From the NCBI RefSeq assembly GCF_015710575.1, contig NZ_CP065373.1:3410001-3474000 (forward strand): 64,000 nt of DNA. The letters are read 5' to 3'. Each line of letters opens with the position of its first letter. Within the stretch, counting starts at the first letter, position 1. A program made the translations under genes and the position numbers. This DNA is from Mycolicibacterium mengxianglii. GTDB lineage: Bacteria > Actinomycetota > Actinomycetes > Mycobacteriales > Mycobacteriaceae. Below the pieces are notes generated by a model. The model saw only the letters and a program-made list of their open reading frames with translations. It ran no database searches and was not told where the DNA came from. This document shows, piece after piece, positions 53,877 through 63,902 of this stretch.

Positions 53877-55679
53877 ATGAGCACCGAACTCGGCCCTGAA
53901 CACACGATGGCGGACACCACTGAGCCTCATACCACCACTGAGGCCATCACCCTCGGCCTGCACGACGCCTCCCCACAGCATCTCGTGGATGCCATGGCTG
54001 ACAATGTGGAACTCGAACTCGGTTGGGGCAGGCTGATTTTCGGCCAGACGTTCGCCGAGCCCACAGAGCTCGCCGAGGCGTTGCGCCGGGAGGGCCCGGG
54101 CCGCCGCGACATCTGCATCTACGCCCGAGAGTCTCATGTGCTGGTCGCAATGGCGCCGCACGAGCTGTTCCTCGACCCCAGCCACACCTACCGTCTGCGC
54201 TTCACCGGTGAGCAGCAGGAGGCGCAGAAGTCGCCGGTGGCCATCACCGTGCGGTCGCTGCGCAGTATCGCCGACGCCGATGCGATGAACCGGGTTTACG
54301 TGCGCTGTGGCATGGTGCCGGCCCCGACCGAGGTCATCTGGTACAACCACGAAAACGCCGACGCCGTGGAGTATCTGGTGGCGGTGCGCGACGACGACGA
54401 CACCGTGATCGGCACGGTCACCGGGGTGGATCACGAACGGCTGTTCTCCGATCCGGAGCAGGGTTCGAGCCTGTGGACGCTGGCCGTCGACCCGGCGGCC
54501 AGCCTGCCCGGGGTGGGCGAAGCGCTGACCCGGGAACTTGCGGGGATATTCGCCCGGCGCGGCCGCGCGTACATGGACCTGTCGGTGGCCCATGACAATG
54601 CCGCTGCGATCGCGCTCTACGAGAAACTCGGATTCCACCGGGTGCCGGTGCTGGCGATCAAACGCAAGAACGCGATCAACGAACCTCTGTTCACCCCGAT
54701 CCCCGAGACCGTCGACGATCTCAACCCCTACGCCCGGATCATCGCCGACGAAGCCACCCGGCGCGGTATCCACGTCGAGGTACTCGACGCCGAGACCGGC
54801 GAGATGCGGTTGTCCCACGGTGGACGCAGCGTGGTGACCCGGGAATCGTTGTCGGAGTACACCTCTGCGGTGGCGATGAGCCGGTGCGATGACAAACGGC
54901 TGACCCGTCGGATCGTCGGCGAGGCCGGGGTCGTGGTTCCCCGCGGCCGGCTGGCGACCTTCGACGACGGTGACCATGACTTCCTCGCCGAGGTCGGGGA
55001 TGTCGTGGTCAAGCCGACCCGCGGTGAGCAGGGCAAGGGCATCACCGTGGGCGTGACGACCGACGAGGAACTCGACAGTGCCCTGGCCCGGGCCCGTGAA
55101 GAGCACCCCGAGGTGCTCATCGAGCAGCGCGCCCCCGGCGATGACCTACGTCTGGTCGTCATCGACGGCAGAGTCGTCGCCGCGGCGCTGCGCAAACCCG
55201 CCGAGATCATCGGTACCGGAAAGCACACCATCGGTGAGTTGATCGAGGCGCAGAGCCGACGACGCGCCGCAGCGACCGGCGGTGAGTCGGTGATCCCGAT
55301 CGACGAGATCACCACGGCCACCGTGGCCGAAGCCGGTTGGTCGTTTGACGATGTGTTGCCCGAGGGCGAGCGGCTGCGGGTTCGTCGCACCGCCAACCTG
55401 CATCAGGGCGGCACCATCCACGACGTCACCGCCGACGTGAACCCGCAGTTGTGCCGGGTGGCTGTCACCGCGGCCGAAGCGATCGGCATTCCGGTCACCG
55501 GTATCGACCTGCTGGTACCCGATGTGACCGGCGAGGAGTATGTGTTCATCGAGGCCAATGAGCGTCCGGGGCTGGCCAATCACGAACCGCAGCCGACGGC
55601 GGCGGCGTTCATCGACTTCCTGTTCCCGGGTCAGCCGGGTCTCCCCCAGGCCTGGACGCCGGAGCACGCACCGGGGTGA
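53877..55679 (+). CDS. ngg: N-acetylglutaminylglutamine synthetase (GNAT + ATP-grasp)
   Basis: A 600-residue two-domain enzyme. Residues about 110-270 are a GNAT acetyltransferase (GTVTGVDHERLFSDPEQGSSLWTLAVDPAASLPGVGEALTRELAG, IALYEKLGFHRV). Residues about 285-585 form an ATP-grasp ligase similar to cyanophycin/glutathione synthetases (VKPTRGEQGKGITVGV, LIEQRAPGDDLRLVVIDGRVVAAALRKPAEIIG, GIDLLVPDVTGEEYVFIEANERPGL). This unusual architecture is known for the enzyme that acetylates and condenses glutamine in NAGGN osmolyte synthesis. It follows the AsnB-like gene and forms an operon with it. Confidence 0.87.
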   Translation: MSTELGPEHTMADTTEPHTTTEAITLGLHDASPQHLVDAMADNVELELGWGRLIFGQTFAEPTELAEALRREGPGRRDICIYARESHVLVAMAPHELFLDPSHTYRLRFTGEQQEAQKSPVAITVRSLRSIADADAMNRVYVRCGMVPAPTEVIWYNHENADAVEYLVAVRDDDDTVIGTVTGVDHERLFSDPEQGSSLWTLAVDPAASLPGVGEALTRELAGIFARRGRAYMDLSVAHDNAAAIALYEKLGFHRVPVLAIKRKNAINEPLFTPIPETVDDLNPYARIIADEATRRGIHVEVLDAETGEMRLSHGGRSVVTRESLSEYTSAVAMSRCDDKRLTRRIVGEAGVVVPRGRLATFDDGDHDFLAEVGDVVVKPTRGEQGKGITVGVTTDEELDSALARAREEHPEVLIEQRAPGDDLRLVVIDGRVVAAALRKPAEIIGTGKHTIGELIEAQSRRRAAATGGESVIPIDEITTATVAEAGWSFDDVLPEGERLRVRRTANLHQGGTIHDVTADVNPQLCRVAVTAAEAIGIPVTGIDLLVPDVTGEEYVFIEANERPGLANHEPQPTAAAFIDFLFPGQPGLPQAWTPEHAPG

Positions 55680-55701
55680 CCCACGCGAACGGGACGCGGT
55701 G

Positions 55702-56268
55702 TCACCAGGTGCTGGTGCGTAGCACGATCTCGCCGGCCAGCTGGGCGGTCGCCTCGTGCGCGTTGCGTCTGGCCAGCATGTCGACCACTCGGTAATCGCC
55801 GTAAACGAAGCGCTGGCTGGCGTTGGCCACCGCCCGCGCTGCCGCGGAGCTGACCAGCGCGGTGGTGTTCATCTCGACCGCGGGGCAGTCGTCGTCACGG
55901 ACCGCGCCGGTGATGTCAGGGACGCGGGGGTGGCCGCGGTCGACGACCACCAGCCCGGTGAAGCGGTCCAGCCGGGAGGCGGCGAGCTCCCATGCCAGGT
56001 CGGCGCCCGCGCGGTCGCCGACCACAACGGCCCAGCGAACCCCGACGACGTCGAGGATGCCCAGCACCGATTTCGGCGTCAGGCGGGAATCGGCACCCAG
56101 CACGACCGTTCGCAGATTGGCGGTGTGCAGACGGGTGCACACACTCTCGTACGCGGCGGGACCCACACCTTCGGCGGCAAGCAACGCCACCGCCGGCCCA
56201 CGCTCGGGACCGGCGACCTCAACCGGGATGGGGAATCCCTCGACGGTCGGGATCATCGTCGCGGGCAT
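55702..56268 (-). CDS. Alpha/beta-hydrolase-like protein with degenerate nucleophile elbow
   Basis: 188 residues, about two-thirds of a usual alpha/beta hydrolase. Seen: strand/turn VALLAAEGVGPAAYESVCTRLHTANLRTVVLGADSRL, then WAVVVGDRAGADLAWELAASRLDRFTGLVVVDRG. The elbow G-D-R-A-G has Arg where G-x-S-x-G needs Ser, and there is no cap domain or clear C-terminal His. It is probably not a classical esterase. Start at ATG 56268 (MPATMIPT); 56256 is possible. Between ngg (convergent) and the lipoprotein gene. Confidence 0.65.
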   Translation of the reverse strand: MPATMIPTVEGFPIPVEVAGPERGPAVALLAAEGVGPAAYESVCTRLHTANLRTVVLGADSRLTPKSVLGILDVVGVRWAVVVGDRAGADLAWELAASRLDRFTGLVVVDRGHPRVPDITGAVRDDDCPAVEMNTTALVSSAAARAVANASQRFVYGDYRVVDMLARRNAHEATAQLAGEIVLRTSTW

Positions 56269-56339
56269 TGTGCCACGCTACAGGGATCGGCCCCGGCGGC
56301 GCGCACTTTTAGTGGGCCTGCGATTTCTCCGAGAGCGAA

Positions 56340-57005
56340 TCACGCCGCGGCGATGCGCTCGGCCTGCTTGGCGACGACGTCCAGAAAGGTCTGTGGCAGA
56401 GCGGCTTTGACGCTGATCTCCGGGTTGGTCATCGGCAGGGTCAGGCCGAACATCGCCATCGACCCGACATTGGCGAACGCCATGTACATGCTGTTCTGGT
56501 CACCGTTGAGGTGCATCGTCTGCTGGTACACCAGCGTGCCATCTTCAGATGGCAGTTTTGTGGTGGTCATCGGGATGCCCGGCGACACCGGGTCGAAGTA
56601 GGTGTTGAACTCCTGGCAGCGGTCCGCGGTCTGCGCCAGGGCGTCGAGGTCGAGTTGCCACGACAGCACCGTCATCACCACCCGGGCACCGTCGTAGGTG
56701 GCGCTGTACTGGACGGCGCTGCCCGGTCCGCGTTCGGCCGACTTGGCGATCACGTTCGTCAGAGCGTCGGTGCACCCCGGCGGCTTGGACAACATGGCGG
56801 GCGGGCCGCCGGCACCGTCGGGGCGGCCCGGCGCGAAGGTGATGCGCTCATAACGCACGCCGGTGGGGAAATCCCCGGCAGTCAGCACCACCTTTTCCAG
56901 GGTGGCCCCGGGCCAGGTAGGCGTGCCCGGGATCACGGTGCTGCACGCGGCGAGGTAGGCGACCAGACTGGCGCACACGAAGACCAGGGTGCGGCGGCGA
57001 CTCAC
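56340..57005 (-). CDS. Predicted lipoprotein (mycobacterial, DUF5642-like)
   Basis: 221 residues. The N-terminus MSRRRTLVFVCASLVAYLAACSTV is a type II signal peptide with lipobox L-A-A-C at Cys21. The mature domain has two further Cys (PPGCTDAL, DRCQEF) likely to form a disulfide and a beta/alpha pattern (VQYSATYDGARVVMTVLSWQLDLDALAQTADRCQEFNTYFDP). It resembles mycobacterial DUF5642/PknH-sensor-like secreted domains; I am not certain of the family. Outer face of the cell membrane is expected. Function unknown. Confidence 0.7.
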   Translation of the reverse strand: MSRRRTLVFVCASLVAYLAACSTVIPGTPTWPGATLEKVVLTAGDFPTGVRYERITFAPGRPDGAGGPPAMLSKPPGCTDALTNVIAKSAERGPGSAVQYSATYDGARVVMTVLSWQLDLDALAQTADRCQEFNTYFDPVSPGIPMTTTKLPSEDGTLVYQQTMHLNGDQNSMYMAFANVGSMAMFGLTLPMTNPEISVKAALPQTFLDVVAKQAERIAAA

Positions 57006-57039
57006 CGCATCAGACTACTGGCCGGCGTCGGGGCCACAA

Positions 57040-57070
57040 CCGGTCGCGACGGCGCGCGCCGCGCGGTCGG
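57040..57070 (-). terminator. GC-rich hairpin directly after map
   Basis: The stretch CCGGTCGCGACGGCGCGCG... folds around the self-complementary GGCGCGCGCC with flanking GCGC pairs and one bulged base, ending one base before the map stop. Intrinsic termination is plausible but there is no U tract. Confidence 0.3.
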
Positions 57071-57931
57071 TCAGGGCGCGAGCGTCAGGATTTCGGCGCC
57101 GTCGTCGGTGACCACCAGCGTGTGCTCGAACTGCGCCGACCAGCGCTTGTCCTTGGTGGCGACTGTCCAGCCGTCGGCCCAGATCTCGTAGTCCAGCGAG
57201 CCCAGATTGATCATCGGCTCGATGGTGAACGTCATACCCGGTACCAGGACGGTGTCGACGTCCGGCTGGTCATAGTGCAGCACCACCAGGCCGTTGTGGA
57301 AGGTGGTACCGATGCCGTGGCCGGTGAAGTCACGAACGACGTTGTAGCCGAATCGGTTTGCGTACGACTCGATGACCCGCCCGACGACGGAGAGCTGTCG
57401 GCCCGGCTTGACCGCCTTGATGGCGCGCATGGTCGCTTCATGGGTGCGCTCCACCAGCAGCCGATGCTCCTCGGCGACATCGCCGGCCAGGAAGGTGGCG
57501 TTGGTGTCGCCGTGCACACCGTCGATGTAGGCGGTGACATCGATGTTGACGATGTCACCGTCTTCGACGACCGTGGAGTCCGGGATGCCGTGGCAGATGA
57601 TCTCGTTGAGCGAGGTGCAGCACGACTTCGGGAATCCCTTGTAACCCAAGGTCGACGGGTAGGCGCCGTGGTCGATCATGTACTCGTGGGCCACCCGGTC
57701 GAGGTGGTCGGTGGTGACACCGGGGGCGACGGCCTTGCCGGCCTCGGCGAGTGCGCCGGCGGCGATCCGGCCGGCCACCCGCATCTTCTCGATCACCTCG
57801 GGTGACTGCACCCACGGCTCGGTGCCCTCTTTGGCGGACGGTTTCCAGGCGTACTCGGGCCGAGGAATCGCCTTGGGCACCGGCAACGTCGGGGATACGT
57901 CACCGGAACGGAGTGCGGTGCGAACAGACAT
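57071..57931 (-). CDS. map: Methionine aminopeptidase type I (MapB)
   Basis: 286 residues. A 40-residue N-terminal extension with a proline-rich segment ([19 protein letters not shown]) like the SH3-binding-type extension of MapB (Rv2861c) precedes the catalytic domain. Metal ligands lie in [19 protein letters not shown] (Asp, Asp), [11 protein letters not shown] (His), MTFTIEPM (Glu) and [11 protein letters not shown] (Glu). It removes N-terminal Met from new proteins. ATG at 57931 is chosen because the extra upstream frame shares no homology. Confidence 0.95.
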   Translation of the reverse strand: MSVRTALRSGDVSPTLPVPKAIPRPEYAWKPSAKEGTEPWVQSPEVIEKMRVAGRIAAGALAEAGKAVAPGVTTDHLDRVAHEYMIDHGAYPSTLGYKGFPKSCCTSLNEIICHGIPDSTVVEDGDIVNIDVTAYIDGVHGDTNATFLAGDVAEEHRLLVERTHEATMRAIKAVKPGRQLSVVGRVIESYANRFGYNVVRDFTGHGIGTTFHNGLVVLHYDQPDVDTVLVPGMTFTIEPMINLGSLDYEIWADGWTVATKDKRWSAQFEHTLVVTDDGAEILTLAP

Positions 57932-58004
57932 GACGTCAGGGTAACCGGGAGAACGCTGATCTCGGGAGACGAGAACCCGGGCGCCACTTCGCCGATGACG
58001 GGGT

Positions 58005-58592
58005 TCAACCGTTGCGGTGCAACCAGCTTTTACGCGGCCCACGGATGTCGACACCACCGCACACCACCTTGCCGGTGAGGATGACGTGCGGCCGGCCTTC
58101 GGCGGGTGCGTCTTTGCGGTGATCGTGGGCGCTGCCGACGATCACCTCGACGTCATCGATGGACGCACTGGCGCCCTCGGGTAGCCGTAAATCCAGTCCG
58201 CCGACGCGCAGATCCAGTTCGATCACCACGATCGGGCCGGCGAATTTGGCCTTGGTCAGGTCCAGGTCGACCGATCCCATTCGCCGCACCAGCGCCAGCC
58301 GGGTCGGGACAGTCCATTCGCCGTGACGTTTGAGAGAGCCCAGCACGCCCCGCAGCTCCACCCGGTCAGCCGCGGAGGTGACGATGGCGCCGGGTCCCGG
58401 CAGGTCTCCGACCAGCACGTCCAGCTCTGGCTGCAGGCGCGCCGAGGACACCTGGGCCGAGCGCTCCTCGAACTCCTCGATGTCGATCAGCCCGAGTGCG
58501 ACGGCGTTGTGCAGCCGCCGCAGCGTGCCATTGCGGTCCGCGTCGGATACCCGCAACGCCGCGATGTGTTCGTCGAGTCCGGTCATCGTCAT
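58005..58592 (-). CDS. DUF1707 (SHOCT-like) protein with LiaF-like C-terminal domain
   Basis: 195 residues. The N-terminal DUF1707 domain is clear: [45 protein letters not shown] helices ending VLVGDLPG. The C-terminal half is a beta-helix-like cell-wall-active-response (LiaF/DUF2154) domain ([52 protein letters not shown]). There are no membrane helices. Relatives often sit near envelope genes; here it precedes map and follows the penicillin-binding lipoprotein by 14 bp. Exact role unknown. Confidence 0.82.
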   Translation of the reverse strand: MTMTGLDEHIAALRVSDADRNGTLRRLHNAVALGLIDIEEFEERSAQVSSARLQPELDVLVGDLPGPGAIVTSAADRVELRGVLGSLKRHGEWTVPTRLALVRRMGSVDLDLTKAKFAGPIVVIELDLRVGGLDLRLPEGASASIDDVEVIVGSAHDHRKDAPAEGRPHVILTGKVVCGGVDIRGPRKSWLHRNG

Positions 58593-58606
58593 CCAAGGTA
58601 CCGCTG

Positions 58607-60421
58607 TCAGGCCAGGTAATCAGAGGGCAAGCTGTCGAGCATCTGCTTGGTCATCCGCACGGCGTACTCGGAACTGCCGCCGCCGACGATCAGCGACGCG
58701 AAAGCCATGTCGCCGCGGTATCCGGCGAACCAGGAGTGCGAGCCGCCGGCGAATTCCGCCTCTCCGGTCTTGCCGTAGATCAGGCCGGCGTCGGCGATGT
58801 CCTTGGCGGTGCCGTTGGTCACCACCAGCCGCATCATCGAGCGCAGCCCGTCGAGCAGTTCCGGGCTGATCGGTCGGGCGTCGCCGTTGACCTTGGTTTC
58901 GTGGCCGACGATCAGGTGCGGCACCGGGGTCTTACCGGAGGCGACGGTCGCGGCCACCAGCGCCATGCCGAAGGGACTGGCGAGCACCTTTCCCTGACCG
59001 AACCCGTCCTCGATGCGCTCGCTGAGATCCACCGTCGGTGGTACCGAGCCGGTGAATGTGGTGAGCCCCTCGACCTCGTAGTCCTGGCCCAGGCCGTACT
59101 GGGCGGCCGCCACTGTCAGGCCGTCGCGCGGCATCCGGCTGGCCAGTTCGGCGAAGGTGGTGTTGCAGGAGCTGGCGAACGCCCGCGACATCGGGACCAC
59201 CCCGAGGTCGAAGCCGCCGTAGTTGGGCACGATCCGGTGCCCGATCTCGGCGGTTCCCGGGCAGCCCAGCAGCGTGTTCGGCGACGCCATCGCCCGGTCC
59301 ATCGCCGCCGCCGCTGTCACGATCTTGAACGTCGACCCCGGCGGGTACAGCCCGGTGGCGGCCACCGGGCCGTCGGCGTCGGCCGCCGTGTTCTGCGCAA
59401 CGGCGAGGATCTCCCCCGTCGACGGCTTGAGCACCACGAGCATCGCCTTGAGACCCTGCCCGTTGACCGCCTTCTGTGCGGCGTCCTGCACGGTCCGGTC
59501 GAGCGTGATCGAGATCGACGGTGCCGGCGCCGGTGGGACCTCGTTGAAGATGTCGACGTCGACGCCGTTCTGGTTGACGCTCACCACCCGCCAACCGGCG
59601 TCGCCGTCGAGTTCGTCGATGACGGACTTCTTGACCTCGTTGATGATGGCCGGGGCGAAACCGTCGTCGGTGGGCAGCAGGTCGGACTGCGGGGTGATGA
59701 CAACACCGGGCAGTGCACCGATGGCCGGTGACACCCGGTCGTTGTCGTCTTTACGCAGCGTGACCAGGCTCAGCGCGCCGGGGGCCGAGCTGGCTTCCTC
59801 TGCGAGGCGCTGTGGATCGAGCGTGTTGTCGAACGGCCGCAGCGCGTCGGCAACGGCACGGGCCGTGGTCATCAACGACCTGCCGGCCTGTGCGGCGTCG
59901 AGTTGGTAGTGGTACAGGTGGCCCGGCACCAGCACATCCGAGCCGCCGAGCTCGTTGACCGATGCGCGGCGCGGCGGGTCGGAGCGCAGCTGGAGGGTTT
60001 GGTTCTCGCCGAGCTTGGGGTGCAAACCGGTTGCAGCCCAACGGACTTCCCACTGGCCCTCGTCGCGGACCATGTTCAGTTGGCCGTCGTAGGCCCAGGT
60101 GCGTCCCTTGGGCAGATGCCAGGTGTAGCGGTAGTTCACGCTGCCGGTGTCCTCGGTGTACTTGGCACCGAGGATCTGGGCGTCGAGGTGTTCGGCCTGC
60201 AGCCCGCCCCACGCGGCGTTAAGCGCAGCGCGCGCCTCGTCGGGGTTGTCGGTGAACAACGACGCCCCGGAGGTGTCGCCGGTGGCCAGGGCGGCGAAGA
60301 AGCGTTCGGCGGCAGGGGCGGGACCGTCGGGTCGCGGCGTGCATGCCGACAGCCCGACAACCAATCCCGCGACGGCCAGTGTTGCCGTTACGCGTGTTAC
60401 TAGTGATCCTATTGTGACCAT
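58607..60421 (-). CDS. Penicillin-binding lipoprotein (class B-like transpeptidase)
   Basis: 604 residues, ortholog of Rv2864c (PBP-lipo). The signal peptide ends in lipobox GLSAC (Cys27). An NTF2-like MecA_N domain (about 38-150) and a PBP dimerisation domain follow. The transpeptidase domain carries PPGSTFKI (SxxK), SSCNTTF (SxN) and YGKTGEAEF (KTG). All three active-site motifs are intact. It cross-links peptidoglycan on the outer side of the membrane; the NTF2-like domain is shared with beta-lactam-tolerant PBPs such as PBP2a. Relevant to intrinsic beta-lactam response along with the beta-lactamase at 6.4-7.3 kb. Confidence 0.93.
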   Translation of the reverse strand: MVTIGSLVTRVTATLAVAGLVVGLSACTPRPDGPAPAAERFFAALATGDTSGASLFTDNPDEARAALNAAWGGLQAEHLDAQILGAKYTEDTGSVNYRYTWHLPKGRTWAYDGQLNMVRDEGQWEVRWAATGLHPKLGENQTLQLRSDPPRRASVNELGGSDVLVPGHLYHYQLDAAQAGRSLMTTARAVADALRPFDNTLDPQRLAEEASSAPGALSLVTLRKDDNDRVSPAIGALPGVVITPQSDLLPTDDGFAPAIINEVKKSVIDELDGDAGWRVVSVNQNGVDVDIFNEVPPAPAPSISITLDRTVQDAAQKAVNGQGLKAMLVVLKPSTGEILAVAQNTAADADGPVAATGLYPPGSTFKIVTAAAAMDRAMASPNTLLGCPGTAEIGHRIVPNYGGFDLGVVPMSRAFASSCNTTFAELASRMPRDGLTVAAAQYGLGQDYEVEGLTTFTGSVPPTVDLSERIEDGFGQGKVLASPFGMALVAATVASGKTPVPHLIVGHETKVNGDARPISPELLDGLRSMMRLVVTNGTAKDIADAGLIYGKTGEAEFAGGSHSWFAGYRGDMAFASLIVGGGSSEYAVRMTKQMLDSLPSDYLA

Positions 60422-60584
60422 TGAGGCTGATGTTAGATCGGTCGGGAGGCGAATTGGTGGACCGACACCGCCGTGCCGCGGCGAGACTGAATCACTGACG
60501 CCCAGACACCACGGAGGGTGCGAAAACGGTCGGATCTCGCCCAGGATTCAACCCTGTCCAGCTGAAGTTCGGGCGAACCGGGGC

Positions 60585-61439
60585 TCAGTCGAGCAAGACG
60601 GTGGCGAACGTCCCCACCTCGGTGAAGCCGACCCGGGCGTAGGCCGCACGCGCCACGGTGTTGTAGTTGTTGACGTACAGGCTGGCCACCCGCCCGCCGG
60701 ACACCACAGCAGCAGCCAGCGCGGCAGTGCCCGTCGCGCCCAGGCCTTGGCCGCGTCGCTCCGGATGCACCCACACACCTTGGATCTGACCCACCGCCGG
60801 GGACTGTGAGCCCACCTCGGCCTTGAACACCACCTCACCGTGCTCGAACCGTGCCCAGGCCCGCCCCGCCGCGATCAGCCCGGCGACCCGGCGACGGTAT
60901 CCCCGGCCGCCGTCGCCGATTCGCGGGTCGATGCCGACCTCGCCGATGAACATGTCGATGGCCGCCACCAGGTAGGCGTCCAACTCGTCGATACGCACCC
61001 GCCGCACCGCCGGGTCCACCGGGCAGTCGGGCGCGGCGGCCAGCGCCAGCAACGGCTGCCGGTCGCGCACGTCTCGTGCTGGGCCCCAAGCACTTTCGAG
61101 GCGCTCCCACATCGGCATCACCAGCTCGGTCCGGCCCACCAGCGACGAGCAGCGTCGTGCCGTGCTCATAGCCTTGTCCGCGAAGGCGTGCAGATCAGGA
61201 CCGGAGCCGCGCAGTGGGATCAGGTTGGCACCGGCGTAACACAGGGATTCTTCGGCGCGGCGGCGTGTCCACAGCTCACCACCGATGGCATGTGGGTCGA
61301 TTCCGTGGTCGGCGACCCGGGCGGCCACCATGCAGGAGCCCACTGGATCGTCGTCGAACACCCGGTGGACGGCCGCGGCGTCGCGCACCACGGACACCCG
61401 CCTCTCGTCGACCAGACGAAACAGCGGTGGAGCCGACAT
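60585..61439 (-). CDS. GNAT-family acetyltransferase with DUF4081 domain (Rv2867c-like)
   Basis: 284 residues: an N-terminal DUF4081 domain (AAAVHRVFDDDPVGSCMVAARVADHGIDPHAIGGELW, GANLIPL) and a C-terminal GNAT domain (VGQIQGVWVHPERRGQGLGATGTAALAAAVV with R-R-G-Q-G-L-G acetyl-CoA loop, LYVNNYNTVARAAYARVGFTEVGTFATVL). Conserved just before ispG in mycobacteria. The acceptor is unknown. A 163-bp gap separates it from the PBP gene; 48 bp from ispG. Confidence 0.88.
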   Translation of the reverse strand: MSAPPLFRLVDERRVSVVRDAAAVHRVFDDDPVGSCMVAARVADHGIDPHAIGGELWTRRRAEESLCYAGANLIPLRGSGPDLHAFADKAMSTARRCSSLVGRTELVMPMWERLESAWGPARDVRDRQPLLALAAAPDCPVDPAVRRVRIDELDAYLVAAIDMFIGEVGIDPRIGDGGRGYRRRVAGLIAAGRAWARFEHGEVVFKAEVGSQSPAVGQIQGVWVHPERRGQGLGATGTAALAAAVVSGGRVASLYVNNYNTVARAAYARVGFTEVGTFATVLLD

Positions 61440-61487
61440 CAGGACTCTTTCTCAAAACAGCGGCCCAAGATGGCCGCAAACCAGCTA

Positions 61488-62648
61488 TCAGCTTACGGTC
61501 ACGACCGGCGGTCCGCTGGGAGTTAGCTCGTTGCCACGCTCATCGGCGATTCGCAAAGCCTCTTCGATCAGCGTCTCCACGATCTGCGACTCGGGCACGG
61601 TCTTGATGACCTCGCCCCGGACGAAGATCTGCCCGCGGCCGTTACCGGACGCGACACCCAGGTCAGCTTCACGGGCCTCGCCCGGTCCGTTCACCACGCA
61701 CCCCATCACCGCGACCCGCAGCGGGATGTTCATCCCCTCCAGCCCGGCGGTCACCTCGTTGGCCAACGTGTAGACGTCCACCTGGGCGCGTCCGCAGGAC
61801 GGGCACGACACGATCTCCAGACCGCGGGGGCGCAGGTTCAGCGACTCCAGGATCTGGTTGCCGACCTTGATCTCCTCGACCGGCGGCGCCGAGAGCGAGA
61901 CCCGGATGGTGTCGCCGATCCCGCGGGAGAGCAGTGCGCCGAAGGCGACCGCAGACTTGATGGTGCCCTGGAAGGCCGGGCCGGCCTCGGTGACGCCGAG
62001 GTGCAGCGGGTAGTCGCACTGTGCGGCGAGCTGCTCGTAGGCGGCCACCATCACCACCGGGTCGTTGTGCTTGACGCTGATCTTGATGTCGCCGAACCCG
62101 TGCTCTTCGAACAGCGAGGCCTCCCACAGGGCTGACTCCACCAGCGCCTCGGGGGTCGCCTTGCCGTATTTCTGCATCAACCGGGGATCGAGCGATCCGG
62201 CGTTGACCCCGATGCGGATCGGGATGCCTGCGGCACCGGCAGCCTTGGCCACCTCTTTGACCCGGCCGTCGAATTCCTTGATGTTGCCCGGGTTGACGCG
62301 CACGGCGGCACACCCGGCGTCGATGGCGGCGAAGATGTACTTCGGCTGGAAGTGGATGTCGGCGATGACCGGGATGTTCGCCTTCTTGGCGATCGTCGGC
62401 AGCGCGTCGGCGTCTTCCTGGCGGGGGCAGGCCACGCGGACGATGTCGCAGCCGGACGCGGTGAGTTCGGCGATCTGCTGCAGGGTGGCGTTGATGTCGT
62501 GGGTCTTGGTGGTACACATCGACTGCACGGCGATCGGGTAGTCACTGCCGACGCCGACGTCGCCCACCATCAGCTGACGCGTCTTGCGGCGCGGCGCCAA
62601 GGTGGGCGCGGGGGCCGCAGGCATACCCAGACCGATGGACATGGACAT
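61488..62648 (-). CDS. ispG: 4-hydroxy-3-methylbut-2-en-1-yl diphosphate synthase
   Basis: 386 residues. The TIM barrel starts [38 protein letters not shown]. The C-terminal 4Fe-4S domain has [16 protein letters not shown] (two Cys), [11 protein letters not shown] (third Cys) and the late Glu. Penultimate step of the MEP isoprenoid pathway. Orthologue of Rv2868c. With rip1 and dxr upstream on the same strand it forms the usual dxr-rip1-ispG operon. Confidence 0.97.
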   Translation of the reverse strand: MSMSIGLGMPAAPAPTLAPRRKTRQLMVGDVGVGSDYPIAVQSMCTTKTHDINATLQQIAELTASGCDIVRVACPRQEDADALPTIAKKANIPVIADIHFQPKYIFAAIDAGCAAVRVNPGNIKEFDGRVKEVAKAAGAAGIPIRIGVNAGSLDPRLMQKYGKATPEALVESALWEASLFEEHGFGDIKISVKHNDPVVMVAAYEQLAAQCDYPLHLGVTEAGPAFQGTIKSAVAFGALLSRGIGDTIRVSLSAPPVEEIKVGNQILESLNLRPRGLEIVSCPSCGRAQVDVYTLANEVTAGLEGMNIPLRVAVMGCVVNGPGEAREADLGVASGNGRGQIFVRGEVIKTVPESQIVETLIEEALRIADERGNELTPSGPPVVTVS

Positions 62649-62678
62649 GGTTGTCTCTCTTTTCGAAAAGTGAGCCGA

Positions 62679-63902
62679 CTATTGGAACAGCCGGATCGGG
62701 TTCACCAGGTCGGCGGTCACGGTCAGCAGCATGTAGCCGACCACCACCACCAAGACTACGTAGGTGGCGGGCATCAGCTTGAGGTAGTTGACCGGTCCGG
62801 CGGCCACCAGTCCGCGCGCTGTGCGGAACACGTTGCGGATCTTCTCGAACACCGCGATCGCGATGTGCCCACCGTCGAAGGGCAGCAGCGGCACCAGGTT
62901 GACCGCACCGAGCACGAAGTTCAGCTGCGCCAGGAAGAACCAGAACGCCACCCACAGCCCGGCGTCGACGGTATCGCCGCCGATGATTGATGCGCCCACC
63001 ACCGAAATCGGCGTTTCGGGGTCTCTCTCGCCGCCGCCGATGGCGTCGACCAGGGCGCCCACCTTCGTGGGGATCGCCGCCAGCGACTTGCCCAGCTCGA
63101 CGGCCAGGTCCCCGGTGAACGCGAACGTCGCGGGCACCGCCGAGAGTGGGTTGTACTGGGTGGGCCCGAACTGCGCGGCGCCGACGCCGATGGCGCCGAC
63201 GTTGATGACCTGCTCGGAGCCGTCGTCGCCAGTGCTGATGCGCTGCGTCGGCGTGACGTCGACGACCGTGCTGAAGGTCTGCCCGTCACGTTCCACCACG
63301 AATGTCGTGGGCGCCTTGAGTTCACGTACGGCGGAGACCATCTCGTCGAAGTTGGCGACGGGGGTGTCGCCCACCTTGACGATGGTGTCGCCGGCCCGGA
63401 TGCCCGCCTGCGCAGCCGGCCCCGGTCCGGAGCACTCGCCGAGCTGACCCTTGGCGACTTCCGGTGCCACACAGGCTGTCTGCCCGACGACCGCGGTGGT
63501 GGGGGGATGCAGGTTGGGCAGGCCCCAGATGACGGCGATGGCGTAGATCAGCACCAGACCGATGACGAAGTTCATCCCCGGTCCGGCGAACAGCACTGCA
63601 GCCCGCTTCCAGGTCTTCTGGCGGTACATCGCCAACGGGCGCTCGGAGGGCTCGAGTTCCTCCACCGACGTCATGCCGGCGATATCGCAGAACCCGCCCA
63701 ACGGCACTGCCTTGAGGCCGTACTCGGTCTGGCCGAGGCGGTTCGGCCGGAATGTCGACCAGACCGTCGGCCCGAATCCCACGAAGTAGCGACGCACTTT
63801 CATCCCGGTGGCGCGCGCCACCCACATGTGCCCGCACTCGTGCAGCGCCACCGAGACCAGGATCGCCAGCGCGAACAGCACGATGCCTAACGCAAACATC
63901 AT
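62679..63902 (-). CDS. rip1: Site-2 intramembrane metalloprotease Rip1 (RseP/S2P type)
   Basis: 407 residues: membrane helix 1 with zinc motif HECGH (residues 20-24), FDIAGM-like GGFCDIAGM loop, a PDZ domain (about 125-215, [23 protein letters not shown]), and helices 3-4 with the third ligand motif [11 protein letters not shown]. It cleaves anti-sigma factors (RskA, RslA, RsmA in M. tuberculosis) and controls envelope lipid composition. The ATG at 63902 overlaps the dxr stop (ATGA) and gives the family [10 protein letters not shown] start. Confidence 0.95.
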   Translation of the reverse strand: MMFALGIVLFALAILVSVALHECGHMWVARATGMKVRRYFVGFGPTVWSTFRPNRLGQTEYGLKAVPLGGFCDIAGMTSVEELEPSERPLAMYRQKTWKRAAVLFAGPGMNFVIGLVLIYAIAVIWGLPNLHPPTTAVVGQTACVAPEVAKGQLGECSGPGPAAQAGIRAGDTIVKVGDTPVANFDEMVSAVRELKAPTTFVVERDGQTFSTVVDVTPTQRISTGDDGSEQVINVGAIGVGAAQFGPTQYNPLSAVPATFAFTGDLAVELGKSLAAIPTKVGALVDAIGGGERDPETPISVVGASIIGGDTVDAGLWVAFWFFLAQLNFVLGAVNLVPLLPFDGGHIAIAVFEKIRNVFRTARGLVAAGPVNYLKLMPATYVVLVVVVGYMLLTVTADLVNPIRLFQ

